Below are positions 14,710 to 22,133 of a DNA stretch of 64,000 nt, piece after piece. This stretch comes from Gammaproteobacteria bacterium. GTDB lineage: Bacteria > Pseudomonadota > Gammaproteobacteria > JACKNK01. The notes below the pieces were generated by a model. It was not told where the DNA came from. It searched no databases and worked only from the letters and a program-made list of their open reading frames with translations. The translations under genes were made by a program, and so were the position numbers. Numbering within the stretch: the first letter of the stretch is position 1; each line of letters opens with the position of its first letter. Where the stretch lies: the NCBI GenBank assembly GCA_024234955.1, contig JACKNK010000001.1, positions 911,766 to 975,765 of the forward strand, read 5' to 3'.

Positions 14710-16889
14710 CCAACGTCATCCCCCTGCGCCCGTCCGCGCCCGCGCCGTCTACCACCGCCCCGGTGGTCGATTGGCTGGACGCGAACCGCCTGAGCAACCT
14801 GGCCGGCATCGCGCCGGCCAATGCCCGCGATGCGCTGTGTCGCGGCAAACGTGGCGAGACCTGGCAGGGCGTGGTGCTGGACGTGCAGGAGGTCGGCGGC
14901 GTGCTGGCCTGCCGCCCGGATTCGCTGCCGGAGCCGCTGTTCGCGGCCTGGCTGGAGCGCCACGGCGGACAGCTTGAGCCGGCCTCGCCGGTCGAACCCG
15001 CCGAGCCGGCGGCGACGGTGTCCGCGCCGGTGAGTATCGACCCGCGCGCCACCGAGCGCATGGCCGTGGGCCTGTGGCGCCTGACGTTGATCCGCCCGGT
15101 GCTGGAGCACCCCGCCGGCAGCGGCGAGCGCAACCGGATGGTGCATGAGATCGCGAGCCGCCGGCACATCAAGCCGGGGGGCCGCGAGACGACGGTGAGC
15201 GTGTCGAGCCTGCGCAACTGGATTCGCGACTATGAGCGCGGCGGCGTGGCGGCCCTGGCCGACAAGCCGCGCAAGGACAAGGGCCGTGGGCGCGTGCAGG
15301 TCTCGCGCGAGTGGGATTCGGCGCTGGCCGAGCGCCTGGGCGCGGAGCGCGTCGCGGCGATCACCACCGAGCTGACCACCTATGTGCGTTCGCTGTGGCG
15401 CTCCGGCGTGGCCGGCTGGCGCGAGTGCGCGGACCTGGCCGGTACCTGGCTGGTGGAGCGCAGCGAGCAGGCGCTGGCCGAGGCCGGCGAGACGATGGGC
15501 CGCGAGGTGCTGGCGCATTGCTGCACCGTGAGCCGCCGCCGGGTGGAGGCGGAGCGCGAGTTCGCCAAGGTGGCGATGCACGACAACGACGCGAAGGCCT
15601 TCTTTGACACCATGATTCCGCGCATCCGCCGCCACCGCGAGGGGATGCTGCCGATGGACCTGGTGGTGGGCGACGTGACGCCGCTGGACATCTACCTGGA
15701 CCGCGAGGACGGCTCGCAGGTCACCGCGCGGCTGATCTCGTGGCTCGACATGGCGACCAACCGCCTGTGGCTGTCGATCTACATCCCACCCAAGGGCCGG
15801 GGCGTGACGCGGCTACAGGTGGCGGCCTCGTTCGCGAGCATGTGCGCCTCGTGGGGCCTGCCGCGCCGCCTCTATCTGGACAACGGCAGCGAATACAACT
15901 GGGCGGAGATGCTGACCGGGTTCGCGCAGCTCTCGCGGATGTCTGCACACATGCAGGTGTCCTTGCTGTCGGACGCGGACCCGCGCACCCGCTCGGCGGT
16001 CGATGACGTGCGCGGCGAGCTGATCCGCGCCCGCGCCTACAACGCGCCGGCCAAGCCGATCGAGGGGATTTTCTCGGTCATCAATACGGTGATCTCCATG
16101 CTGCCGGGTTACGTCGGCGGGGATCGGATGCGCAAGAAGACCCATAACGTGGGCAAGGCGCCGGTGTCGTTCCCCGGCGGGCCGCGCGATCTGCTGGACG
16201 CGCTGAACGTGGCGCTGACCCGCTACCACAACAAGGCACAGAGCGGATCGCTGGCGAAGCGCTCGCCGCGCGAGGTCTACCAGCAGCACATCGACGCCGG
16301 CTGGCGCCGCGTGGCGGTCGATAGCCTGGCGCTGCTGCTGTCGTTCGCCGACGAGCTGGAGCGCACGGTGCATCAGGGCCGGGTGCAGTACACGCCGCGC
16401 ACCGGCGGGACCGTCTATTACACGCACGACCGCCTGCTGCCGCTCAGCACCCGCAAGGTGCGGGTGCGCATCCCGGCGCATGACCCTCGCTTTTGCTTCG
16501 TGTTCCGGCCTGGGAGCGACGACCTGCTGTGCTGCGCGCTGCCCGATCCGGCCTTCCACGCGCTCGACCTGGCCGGCGCCAAGGAGCAGAGCCGCCGCCA
16601 CGGCGAGCTGCGCCGCTGGATCGCGGAACGCAAGCAGGACTGCGACCTGCTCGACCTGGTCGAGGAACTGCGCCGCCACAACACGCACAGCCCGGCCATG
16701 CCGGAGGCGCCCATCGGGACGCGCGTGGAGGTGACCGAGGAAATCGCCGCGATGCTGGCCGCCGTCGAGCAGGAGGCGAGCCGCGCGCTCGACGACCAGC
16801 AGGTGCGCCGCGCGTCCGCCGGGCAGTTGAGCCAGTGGGGCGACGACGAAGATCCGTATCTCGACGCTGTGGGGTGGGGTGATGAGTGA
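14706..16889 (+). CDS. DDE transposase A of a transposable phage (MuA-like)
   Basis: A 727-residue DDE recombinase that joins phage ends to target DNA. The N-terminal 250 residues hold DNA-binding domains, including a helix-turn-helix (VSSLRNWIRDYERGGVAAL). The catalytic triad can be placed at D323 (VVGDVTPLDIY), D392 (LYLDNGSEYN) and E453 (KPIEGIFSVIN). The C-terminal beta-barrel and acidic tail, where MuB and ClpX contact MuA, follow. Its length is near MuA (663) but the sequence is of the BcepMu/B3-like broader type. The B gene lies 350 bp downstream. Confidence 0.93.
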   Translation: MTNVIPLRPSAPAPSTTAPVVDWLDANRLSNLAGIAPANARDALCRGKRGETWQGVVLDVQEVGGVLACRPDSLPEPLFAAWLERHGGQLEPASPVEPAEPAATVSAPVSIDPRATERMAVGLWRLTLIRPVLEHPAGSGERNRMVHEIASRRHIKPGGRETTVSVSSLRNWIRDYERGGVAALADKPRKDKGRGRVQVSREWDSALAERLGAERVAAITTELTTYVRSLWRSGVAGWRECADLAGTWLVERSEQALAEAGETMGREVLAHCCTVSRRRVEAEREFAKVAMHDNDAKAFFDTMIPRIRRHREGMLPMDLVVGDVTPLDIYLDREDGSQVTARLISWLDMATNRLWLSIYIPPKGRGVTRLQVAASFASMCASWGLPRRLYLDNGSEYNWAEMLTGFAQLSRMSAHMQVSLLSDADPRTRSAVDDVRGELIRARAYNAPAKPIEGIFSVINTVISMLPGYVGGDRMRKKTHNVGKAPVSFPGGPRDLLDALNVALTRYHNKAQSGSLAKRSPREVYQQHIDAGWRRVAVDSLALLLSFADELERTVHQGRVQYTPRTGGTVYYTHDRLLPLSTRKVRVRIPAHDPRFCFVFRPGSDDLLCCALPDPAFHALDLAGAKEQSRRHGELRRWIAERKQDCDLLDLVEELRRHNTHSPAMPEAPIGTRVEVTEEIAAMLAAVEQEASRALDDQQVRRASAGQLSQWGDDEDPYLDAVGWGDE

Positions 16890-17247
16890 CGCGGATATCT
16901 GCCGGCTTGGGCCTCGCGCCGTACTGCTTTGCCGCGCTCGCGGATGGAGCACGCAATGGGATGCGCGCACCGCGCAGTTGTTGTGCGAGGTGGCGGAATT
17001 GGCCGACGCGATCCGCGGCAAACGCGGAAACCCGACACAGGAAGCCGGCGACGTGCTCTTGGTGTTGGCGTCGCTGCTTGAGGCTCACGGCATACCGATG
17101 GAGTCGGCCATCGAAGAGGCTCACCGAAAGATCGATGCGCTGATGGACGCGCCGCGTTATCGGGGCGAGCACTTCACCGAAAACAAAAAGGGGCCGGCTG
17201 CCACCGACCCCTCGAACCGCCCCGATGGGGCACTTCAGACGAGGTGA
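16882..17247 (+). CDS. MazG-like nucleotide pyrophosphohydrolase
   Basis: A 121-residue protein with the all-alpha NTP pyrophosphohydrolase signature: LLCEVAELADAIRGKRG followed by EAGDVLLVLASLLEAHGI, giving the EVAEL...ExxD metal-binding pattern. Such enzymes hydrolyse non-canonical or regulatory nucleotides, and phages use them during infection. The first 95 residues carry the domain; the last 25 look unstructured and coincide with GC-rich hairpins ahead of the B gene. It overlaps the transposase end by 8 bp. Confidence 0.8.
   Translation: MSDADICRLGPRAVLLCRARGWSTQWDARTAQLLCEVAELADAIRGKRGNPTQEAGDVLLVLASLLEAHGIPMESAIEEAHRKIDALMDAPRYRGEHFTENKKGPAATDPSNRPDGALQTR
17189..17243 (+). promoter_or_regulatory. 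Paired GC hairpins before the B gene
   Basis: Within the last codons of the MazG-like gene, AGGGG (17,189) can pair with CCCCT (17,208) and GCCCC (17,219) with GGGGC (17,227), the second with a 3-base loop. They follow a run of As and end 13 bases before the GTG start of the B gene, close to its ribosome binding site. They may affect translation of B or partly terminate transcription. This is a structural inference only. Confidence 0.4.
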
Positions 17248-18011
17248 TCATAGTGGACCACTACATCAAAACCAAACAGGCGCGCGACGCCGAGAAGATG
17301 CTGGAGGCGACGCGCGCGTCGACCACCCGCATCGGTCTGGTGACCGGTGCGCCGGGCACCGGCAAGACCGAACTGAGCAAGCACCTGGCCACGCTGCCGG
17401 GTGTGCTGCGGGTGTGCTGTTTCGCCGGCATGGCGCGGCCCGACCTGATGGGCTTGATCGCCGACGCGCTGGGGCTGGAGCGCCAGGGCGCTTACGGCAC
17501 CGTGCTGATGGGCTGCCGGCTGGAGATCGCCCGCCGCGTCGAGACCACCACACCGGATGAACGCCCGGTGCTGATCTTCGACGAGGCCAATCATCTGACC
17601 TGGAAGCTGCTGGAGACGCTGCGCATCTTCTCCGACGAGGACGGCGCGGCGCTGGTGCTGATCGGTACGGACATCCTGACGCAGACCCTGCACGACGCAC
17701 GCACGATGACGTATCTCGCCCAGCTCCGCCGCCGGATCGGTGCCAAGCAGGTGCGCATGACCAACTTCACCGGCCCGCAGGGGCTGACCGCGTCGACCGG
17801 CTACCAGCTCAAGCCCGAGTTCGGCGAGGTGCCGAAGGCGATCGCCCAGCGCTGGCAGAAGATCACCGGCGGCAACTGGGGCCTGGCCGCCGAGCTGGCC
17901 GACGCCTGCCGCCGGGTGATGGCTGCGGCTGAGCTGGCAACGCTCACCGACGCGGTGCTCGACGCCGCGCAACACGACATGGCCGGGATGTCCGGCGAGG
18001 AGGCGGCATGA
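17244..18011 (+). CDS. AAA+ ATPase, transposition activator B (MuB-like)
   Basis: A 255-residue AAA+ ATPase that probably selects target DNA and stimulates transposase A. Walker A GAPGTGKTE lies at residues 35-43, Walker B PVLIFDEAN near 110, and a sensor stretch LVLIGTDIL near 138. The C-terminal helical domain resembles that of MuB. Start is GTG 17244 (or GTG 17253). Neighbouring transposase A fixes the assignment. Confidence 0.9.
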   Translation: MIIVDHYIKTKQARDAEKMLEATRASTTRIGLVTGAPGTGKTELSKHLATLPGVLRVCCFAGMARPDLMGLIADALGLERQGAYGTVLMGCRLEIARRVETTTPDERPVLIFDEANHLTWKLLETLRIFSDEDGAALVLIGTDILTQTLHDARTMTYLAQLRRRIGAKQVRMTNFTGPQGLTASTGYQLKPEFGEVPKAIAQRWQKITGGNWGLAAELADACRRVMAAAELATLTDAVLDAAQHDMAGMSGEEAA

Positions 18012-18244
18012 GCAACAGCATCAACATCACTGTTCCGCTCAAGCCGATGGGCCGCCCCCTGATTTTGCGCGAGAGCATCGCCACAGCCAGCAATGACGAG
18101 CACGTCATCCAGGTAAGCAAGGCGATCGGTTCTGGCGCTTTGATCATTGAGGTCGACAAAGAAACCTACGCGATCGAGCTGCGCCCCCTGATCGGCGCGG
18201 TCGTGGCTGCTCATGAATCGCGAGACGCGGAGGTTTGCTCATGA
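18008..18244 (+). CDS. Early phage protein of unknown function
   Basis: A 78-residue protein with mainly beta character (INITVPLKPMGRPLILRES, ALIIEVDKETYAIELRPL). It overlaps the B gene by 4 bp and the next gene by 4 bp. No family is recognised. Confidence 0.6.
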   Translation: MSNSINITVPLKPMGRPLILRESIATASNDEHVIQVSKAIGSGALIIEVDKETYAIELRPLIGAVVAAHESRDAEVCS

Positions 18245-18528
18245 GCAACGCCACCGAAATCGCCGACCTGGTCGACGCCGACCAGCTCCGCTGCGCCGTC
18301 GCCCGCGATCTGCGCCGTCTGAGTGCGCATCCGTCGTTCCAGGGGGGGGCTCGACGCATCGCCGTGTTTCCGCGCGCGCTGCGCACCCTGCGCCTGCATG
18401 TGGCTCGCAAGCTCTTTCCGTGGCCGGCCAGCGGCACGAAAGCCCGCAAGGCCGTTCGCGCCCAACGCGACACGATCGACTCACTCACCTATCACGGGCG
18501 TCCGCTGGAGCCCTTCGTTGAGGACTGA
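18241..18528 (+). CDS. Early basic phage protein with an 8-G tract
   Basis: A 95-residue, Arg-rich protein from ATG 18241 (LVDADQLRCAVARDLRRL, then RALRTLRLHVARKLFPWP). A run of eight Gs at 18,342-18,349 encodes Gly-Gly in the first half and could slip during replication; the frame is intact here. No family is recognised. Confidence 0.55.
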   Translation: MSNATEIADLVDADQLRCAVARDLRRLSAHPSFQGGARRIAVFPRALRTLRLHVARKLFPWPASGTKARKAVRAQRDTIDSLTYHGRPLEPFVED

Positions 18529-18532
18529 CGCC

Positions 18533-18877
18533 ATGAGAACCAAAGACATCATCGACACGATGGAGGCGATGGCGGCCGTGATCCGCGAGCTGCACAGCTC
18601 GCCGAGTGACGGGCACTGGATCGTCGAGGACGCGCGCAACCAGGCGGCGCTGGACCTGTGCCGCCGATCGATGGCGATCACCGAGGCGCTGCGGCGCGAG
18701 GCCGGGATCTCCGCTGATGCGCCGCTGCGCTCCGGGGACTGCGATCTGTGCGGCGAGTGGTCCGACGGCCTGGTGCAGGGCGCCTGCCCGAGCTGCTCGG
18801 AGAGGCACCGACCCACGATGGCGCTGATGCTGGCTGTTGACCCGGTGGAGGCGGCGCGCCGCGCGGGCGACCTGTGA
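18533..18877 (+). CDS. Early phage protein with a CxxC zinc-binding pair
   Basis: A 114-residue protein. The N-terminal half is helical (IDTMEAMAAVIRELH). The middle has two CxxC motifs (CDLCGEWSDG and CPSCSERH), likely one zinc site. Its TGA stop (18,875-18,877) falls inside the 5' strand of the first hammerhead ribozyme, so the ribozyme follows this gene directly. No family is recognised. Confidence 0.6.
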   Translation: MRTKDIIDTMEAMAAVIRELHSSPSDGHWIVEDARNQAALDLCRRSMAITEALRREAGISADAPLRSGDCDLCGEWSDGLVQGACPSCSERHRPTMALMLAVDPVEAARRAGDL

Positions 18878-18950
18878 CGCGAAACCTCGGGCGGGCGATC
18901 GCCCGAGGTCTGCCGGCGGTGGTGCGCCGGTACTGACGAGCAGCCAACTC
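18871..18950 (+). ncRNA. Type II hammerhead ribozyme 1
   Basis: All parts of the catalytic core are present in the type II order. GAA (18,881-18,883) leads into a 10-bp stem III (ACCTCGGGCG with CGCCCGAGGT), whose closing A-U pair is 18,884/18,909. C17 is 18,910, so cleavage is predicted between 18,910 and 18,911. Stem I pairs 18,911-18,918 with 18,925-18,932 and closes a GTGGTG loop. CTGACGA (18,933-18,939) completes the core. The open stem II starts with two G-C pairs (18,940/18,880 and 18,941/18,879) and is weak beyond that. Confidence 0.88.
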
Positions 18951-18993
18951 ATTCACAACCCACGGGCGACCGCCCGAATCGGAGATTACACCC

Positions 18994-19449
18994 ATGACCC
19001 AACCGAACCTGAAACTGGTCACCCCGTCCGGCCATATCGAGCGCGACGGCAACCGCGAGACCGCGAGCAAGTCCACCCGCGAGCTGGTCTCGCAGGCCTG
19101 GGACGCGAAACGCCGCATGGAGGAGGCCAAGGCGGACTTGGACCGCCTCAACGCGGCGATCCTCAAGCGCTTGGACGACGGCGACGCCGTGGTGCTGCCC
19201 GGCCTGTGCCGCTGCACGGTCTCGGGCCGCGAGACCGTAAAGGTGAGCGACGCCGGCGCGCTGCACGGCGCGCTGGGCAATCGCTTCTCCGACCTGGTCG
19301 AGGAGGCCATCAGCTACAAGCCGACGGACAAGCTCAAGGACCTGGCCGCCGATGCTGACGACCCGCTGAGCGCGCAGGTGCGTGCGGCGCTGACGATCAG
19401 CACGTCCCGCGTGGTGCAGTTCCGCGCCGCGCCGGCGGAGGCGGCGTGA
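18994..19449 (+). CDS. Phage protein of unknown function, first gene of the ribozyme-bracketed cassette
   Basis: A 151-residue protein starting ATG 18994 with GGAG 10 bases upstream. The N-terminal part is charged and helical (SQAWDAKRRMEEAKADLDRL), then a beta-rich part (GDAVVLPGLCRCTVSGRETV) and ETVKVSDAGALHGALGNRF..LVEEAISYKPTDKLKDLAAD. It has the feel of a small host-nuclease inhibitor-like or phage coiled-coil protein, but I cannot name it. It sits between the two ribozymes. Confidence 0.6.
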   Translation: MTQPNLKLVTPSGHIERDGNRETASKSTRELVSQAWDAKRRMEEAKADLDRLNAAILKRLDDGDAVVLPGLCRCTVSGRETVKVSDAGALHGALGNRFSDLVEEAISYKPTDKLKDLAADADDPLSAQVRAALTISTSRVVQFRAAPAEAA

Positions 19450-19721
19450 TGAGCGGCGCGGCGCAGGCGGCGCGCAGCGTGCCGGCTTCGGAGTCCATGG
19501 GCGTGCGCGGCACCGGCGAGGTGCTGGCTCGCGAGTGGAATCGTCGCTCGCCGCCCGGCTGCCGGGTGTTCGCGCACCTGGTGCAGCTCGGCAAGCACGA
19601 GTCGGTGCCGACGGTGACCACCGGCCCCGCGTCGGTGTCGCTCGCCGGCCAGGCCGTGGTGCCGGTGCAGGGCGCACGCCTGCCGGTGGCGCTGTCGCAT
19701 ATCGAGGTGCGCGCGGACTGA
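19449..19721 (+). CDS. Phage protein of unknown function, second gene of the cassette
   Basis: A 90-residue protein, ATG 19449 overlapping the preceding TGA. It contains EVLAREWNRRSPPGCRVFAHL and a beta-rich C-terminal half (TVTTGPASVSLAGQAVVPVQ). It ends at 19,721, only a few bases before the second ribozyme. No family is recognised. Confidence 0.55.
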   Translation: MSGAAQAARSVPASESMGVRGTGEVLAREWNRRSPPGCRVFAHLVQLGKHESVPTVTTGPASVSLAGQAVVPVQGARLPVALSHIEVRAD

Positions 19722-19724
19722 CGC

Positions 19725-19803
19725 ACCCAGCGCGAAACAGGCCGCCGTTGCGGCGGTGGCCTGTCTCCGGGGCGTGGTGGCCCCGGACTGATGAGCAGCC
19801 GAC
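19725..19803 (+). ncRNA. Type II hammerhead ribozyme 2
   Basis: The same architecture as the copy 850 bp upstream, with different stem sequences. GAA is 19,734-19,736. Stem III pairs ACAGGCC with GGCCTGT (19,737-19,743 with 19,758-19,764) and continues inward. C17 is 19,765, so cleavage is predicted before 19,766. Stem I pairs 19,766-19,773 with 19,780-19,787 around an identical GTGGTG loop. CTGATGA (19,788-19,794) completes the core, followed by the same GCAGCC. Two G-C pairs begin stem II. It lies between genes, 24 bases before the next start. Confidence 0.9.
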
Positions 19804-19826
19804 ACCTCTATATATGGAGTAGCGCC

Positions 19827-20090
19827 ATGCACGCCGCCCAGATCATGAACAGCAAGCGCCTACAGCGCACCGCCCGCGCGCTGGCCGACGGCCAGTGGCA
19901 CACGACATGGGAAATCGCGAGCACGACCCGCTCGGTGGCGGTCTCGACCGACATCAGCGAACTGCGCCGCAACGGCCTCGTGGTCGAGTCCCGCACCGCT
20001 GGCACGAGCGAGGACGGCGGGCGCGTCTACGAATACCGCCTGACCAATCCCGGGATTCTCGCGGACCTGTTGCCGGCGGAGGCCGCGTGA
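19827..20090 (+). CDS. Small winged-helix DNA-binding protein
   Basis: An 87-residue winged helix protein from ATG 19827 with GGAG eight bases upstream. WHTTWEIASTTRSVAVSTDISELRR reads as helix-turn-helix (quoted in part: TTRSVAVSTDISELRR), followed by a wing (GLVVESRTAGTSEDGGRVYEY). It is probably a regulator of the middle/late phage genes. The leader between the second ribozyme and this start is only 24 bases, so cleavage would leave it as the first gene of the downstream RNA. Confidence 0.7.
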   Translation: MHAAQIMNSKRLQRTARALADGQWHTTWEIASTTRSVAVSTDISELRRNGLVVESRTAGTSEDGGRVYEYRLTNPGILADLLPAEAA

Positions 20091-20091
20091 C

Positions 20092-20922
20092 GTGCGAACC
20101 CTGCACCTCTTCGCCGGCGCTGGGGGGGGGCTTTACGCCGATCTCATCCTCGGACACGAGCCGGTCGGCGCCGTCGAGTGGAGCGCCTTTGCCTGCGACG
20201 AGCTGCGCGCCCGCGCCGACGCCGGGTGGTGGCCCGGTCTGCGGGTGCACGAGTGTGACGTGCGGATGTTCAATCCATCCGACTACGCCGGGCGAGTGGA
20301 TCAGCTCGCAGCAGGCTTCCCTTGCCAGGATATTTCCCTCGCTGGTTCTGGGCACGGCATCGGCGGCGCAAGGTCGGGCCTATGGTCGGAAGTGGTCCGG
20401 GTGGTCGATGCGCTTCGACCATCGTCCGTCTGGCTCGAAAATTCCCCTGCAATTACCTCTCGCGGGCTTGATGTCGTCCTATCCGACCTTGCCGCCCTGG
20501 GGTTCGATGCGGAGTGGCTGGTGCTCACCGCGTCCGCTGTTGGTGCCCCGCACTTTCGTGCTCGGTGGTTTTGCCTTGCCCAGCGTGGCGCCGACGATGA
20601 CGGCCACCGACAAATGCGGGCGAGCGTATCAGCACCGGGACGGGCAGGACGTGCCGGCGATCACGGGCTGGCTGCGACTGCTGCCGATGCTGATCGCGTC
20701 AGACTGGAAAAGCACCTCTCCGGCGAAATCGGCGACGAATGCGCGCCCGCTGCGGGAGGTGATCGGGGCTATGTCGGATGGTGGTCAGTTGAACCCGGCG
20801 TGGGGCGCCTGGTTCATGGGGTGGCCGATCGACGCGCTCGCATCGAAGCCCTCGGGAACGGGCAGGTCCCGATGCAAGCGGCCTGCGCCCAAATGATGCT
20901 GCGCTATGCCTTCGCCGCGTAA
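20092..20922 (+). CDS. C5 cytosine-specific DNA methyltransferase
   Basis: A 276-residue enzyme that transfers a methyl group to cytosine C5 in DNA. Motif I is LHLFAGAGGGLYADL (residues 4-18), motif IV GFPCQDIS with catalytic Cys78, motif VI WLENSPAI near 115, and motif X ALGNGQVPMQAA at the C-terminus. It is short for the family, so its target recognition region is small. Start is GTG 20092. No restriction enzyme gene is near, so it probably protects phage DNA. A run of nine Gs (20,122-20,130) encodes the motif I glycines. Confidence 0.92.
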   Translation: MRTLHLFAGAGGGLYADLILGHEPVGAVEWSAFACDELRARADAGWWPGLRVHECDVRMFNPSDYAGRVDQLAAGFPCQDISLAGSGHGIGGARSGLWSEVVRVVDALRPSSVWLENSPAITSRGLDVVLSDLAALGFDAEWLVLTASAVGAPHFRARWFCLAQRGADDDGHRQMRASVSAPGRAGRAGDHGLAATAADADRVRLEKHLSGEIGDECAPAAGGDRGYVGWWSVEPGVGRLVHGVADRRARIEALGNGQVPMQAACAQMMLRYAFAA

Positions 20923-21391
20923 ACGCTCCCCGCGCAATACCGCCCTTGGCCTGCTGCACAAGGGCGCGGCGATCCGTTTCGAGATCCGCAACTGGTCGGA
21001 GGACGGGCCGGACGCCGATATGATCGCGCTCTATCGCGCCTGGCTGTCGGATGGCACCGGCCAGACATCGGCGCGCGAGTTATCGGTCGACCAGCTCGAC
21101 GCGAAGGTGCGCGAGCTGCGCCGTGGCGGGTATCTCGACGCGCGCAAGACACGCGGTGGCCAGGGTGCCGGCGGCGATCGCCCGACACAGGCGCAGGTCG
21201 ACCACATCGGCGGCCTGGCGCGCGACCTGGGGTGGTCGCGCGGCTGGGAGGACCCGAACCTGACCGCGTTCGTGGTGCGCACGGCGAAGGTCTCGCATCA
21301 GCGGATGCTGACCCGCACCGGAGCGACCAAGATCATCAACGGTCTCGAGCACTGGCTGGCGCAGCGCCAGGCGCAGGACGGCGTGCGATGA
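20906..21391 (+). CDS. GemA-like regulatory protein (Mu gp16 family)
   Basis: A 161-residue protein of the DUF1018/GemA family. RPTQAQVDHIGGLARDLGW, followed by AFVVRTAKVSHQRMLTRTGATKIINGLEHWL (quoted in part: TKIINGLEHWL), is the typical C-terminal signature. In Mu, GemA modulates host gene expression and replication. It overlaps the methyltransferase by 17 bp and is in the middle part of the early operon, as in Mu. Confidence 0.85.
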   Translation: MPSPRKRSPRNTALGLLHKGAAIRFEIRNWSEDGPDADMIALYRAWLSDGTGQTSARELSVDQLDAKVRELRRGGYLDARKTRGGQGAGGDRPTQAQVDHIGGLARDLGWSRGWEDPNLTAFVVRTAKVSHQRMLTRTGATKIINGLEHWLAQRQAQDGVR

Positions 21392-21561
21392 ATTGCCCGT
21401 GTTGCGGGGCGCCGACCCGCGTGACCAATACCCAGCAGCACGGCGTGGCCGTCGAGCGCCTGCGCCGCTGCCCTGCCTGCGACCATACCTTCCGCACCTA
21501 TGAGCAGCTCGACACGCGACCGGTGCGGCCCCGCAAACCCGCACCGAAGAAAGCCGCATGA
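21388..21561 (+). CDS. Zinc ribbon protein (Ogr/NrdR-like)
   Basis: A 57-residue protein with a four-cysteine zinc ribbon, MNCPCCGAPTRVTNTQ followed by RRCPACDHTFRTYE. This matches both the Ogr/Delta activators of P2-like phages and the NrdR zinc ribbon; the short length and phage context favour Ogr/Delta. In P2, Ogr switches on the late promoters, so this may drive the P2-like virion genes in this mosaic phage. That last step is inference. Confidence 0.7.
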   Translation: MNCPCCGAPTRVTNTQQHGVAVERLRRCPACDHTFRTYEQLDTRPVRPRKPAPKKAA

Positions 21562-22133
21562 GCCGAGAGCGCACCGCCTTCATCCGTCACGCATCCGCCG
21601 AGTTTCTCCCCTTCGTCGAGTTCCAGGTCGACAAGGCCATCGCCTATGCCGAGCGCCTATGGGAGCGCCTATCAGAGAGAGGCCACGGCGACCACAAAGC
21701 CGCCGAGCCGCGCGCCTCGCGGGACTGGTACCGCGAGCTGGGCGACCAGCGCGAGGCGTTCGACAAATTCTGGTCGGCGTTCGGCCTTAAGCGAGGCCGC
21801 AACGAAGCCGCCATGACGTGGGGGCAGAAGATCAAGCCGGATGCCGACACCGCCGCGCGCATCATCCGCGCGGCCAAGGCAGAGGCGGAGGCGCGCCGCC
21901 TGCTGCCGGCGGGCTCGACCCCGATCTACGCGCAGGGCTGGCTGGCGCTGCGCCGCTGGGATGACCACGACACCACACCGACGCCGGACGCGACCGCCCG
22001 CGCCAAGGCGGATGCACGCCGCGAGCTGCTCTCCGAGATCGCCTCTCTGCGGCGCCTGTTGGATGGCGGCAAGGATGAGGCGGCGCGCGCCGCCCTGACC
22101 GCTCAAATCACCGCACTGGAGGCCCGCCTGTGA
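21558..22133 (+). CDS. Phage protein with replication-protein-like C-terminal motif
   Basis: A 191-residue helical protein. DKFWSAFGLKRGRNEAAMTW followed by ARIIRAAKAEAEARRLLPAG and YAQGWLALRRWDD resembles the C-terminal part of phage replication initiators (FWSAYPKK..W..WLNGRRWED). The N-terminal part (LPFVEFQVDKAIAYAERLW) is not typical of them. The C-terminal 40 residues are a coiled coil. The true role is unknown; it directly precedes the gpF-like gene. Confidence 0.6.
   Translation: MSRERTAFIRHASAEFLPFVEFQVDKAIAYAERLWERLSERGHGDHKAAEPRASRDWYRELGDQREAFDKFWSAFGLKRGRNEAAMTWGQKIKPDADTAARIIRAAKAEAEARRLLPAGSTPIYAQGWLALRRWDDHDTTPTPDATARAKADARRELLSEIASLRRLLDGGKDEAARAALTAQITALEARL

Noticed and set aside
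17180..17243. Third hammerhead ribozyme before the B gene
   Set aside because: The general shape is similar, but CTGANGA is replaced by CAGACGA and GAA does not lead into the stem, so the catalytic core is absent.
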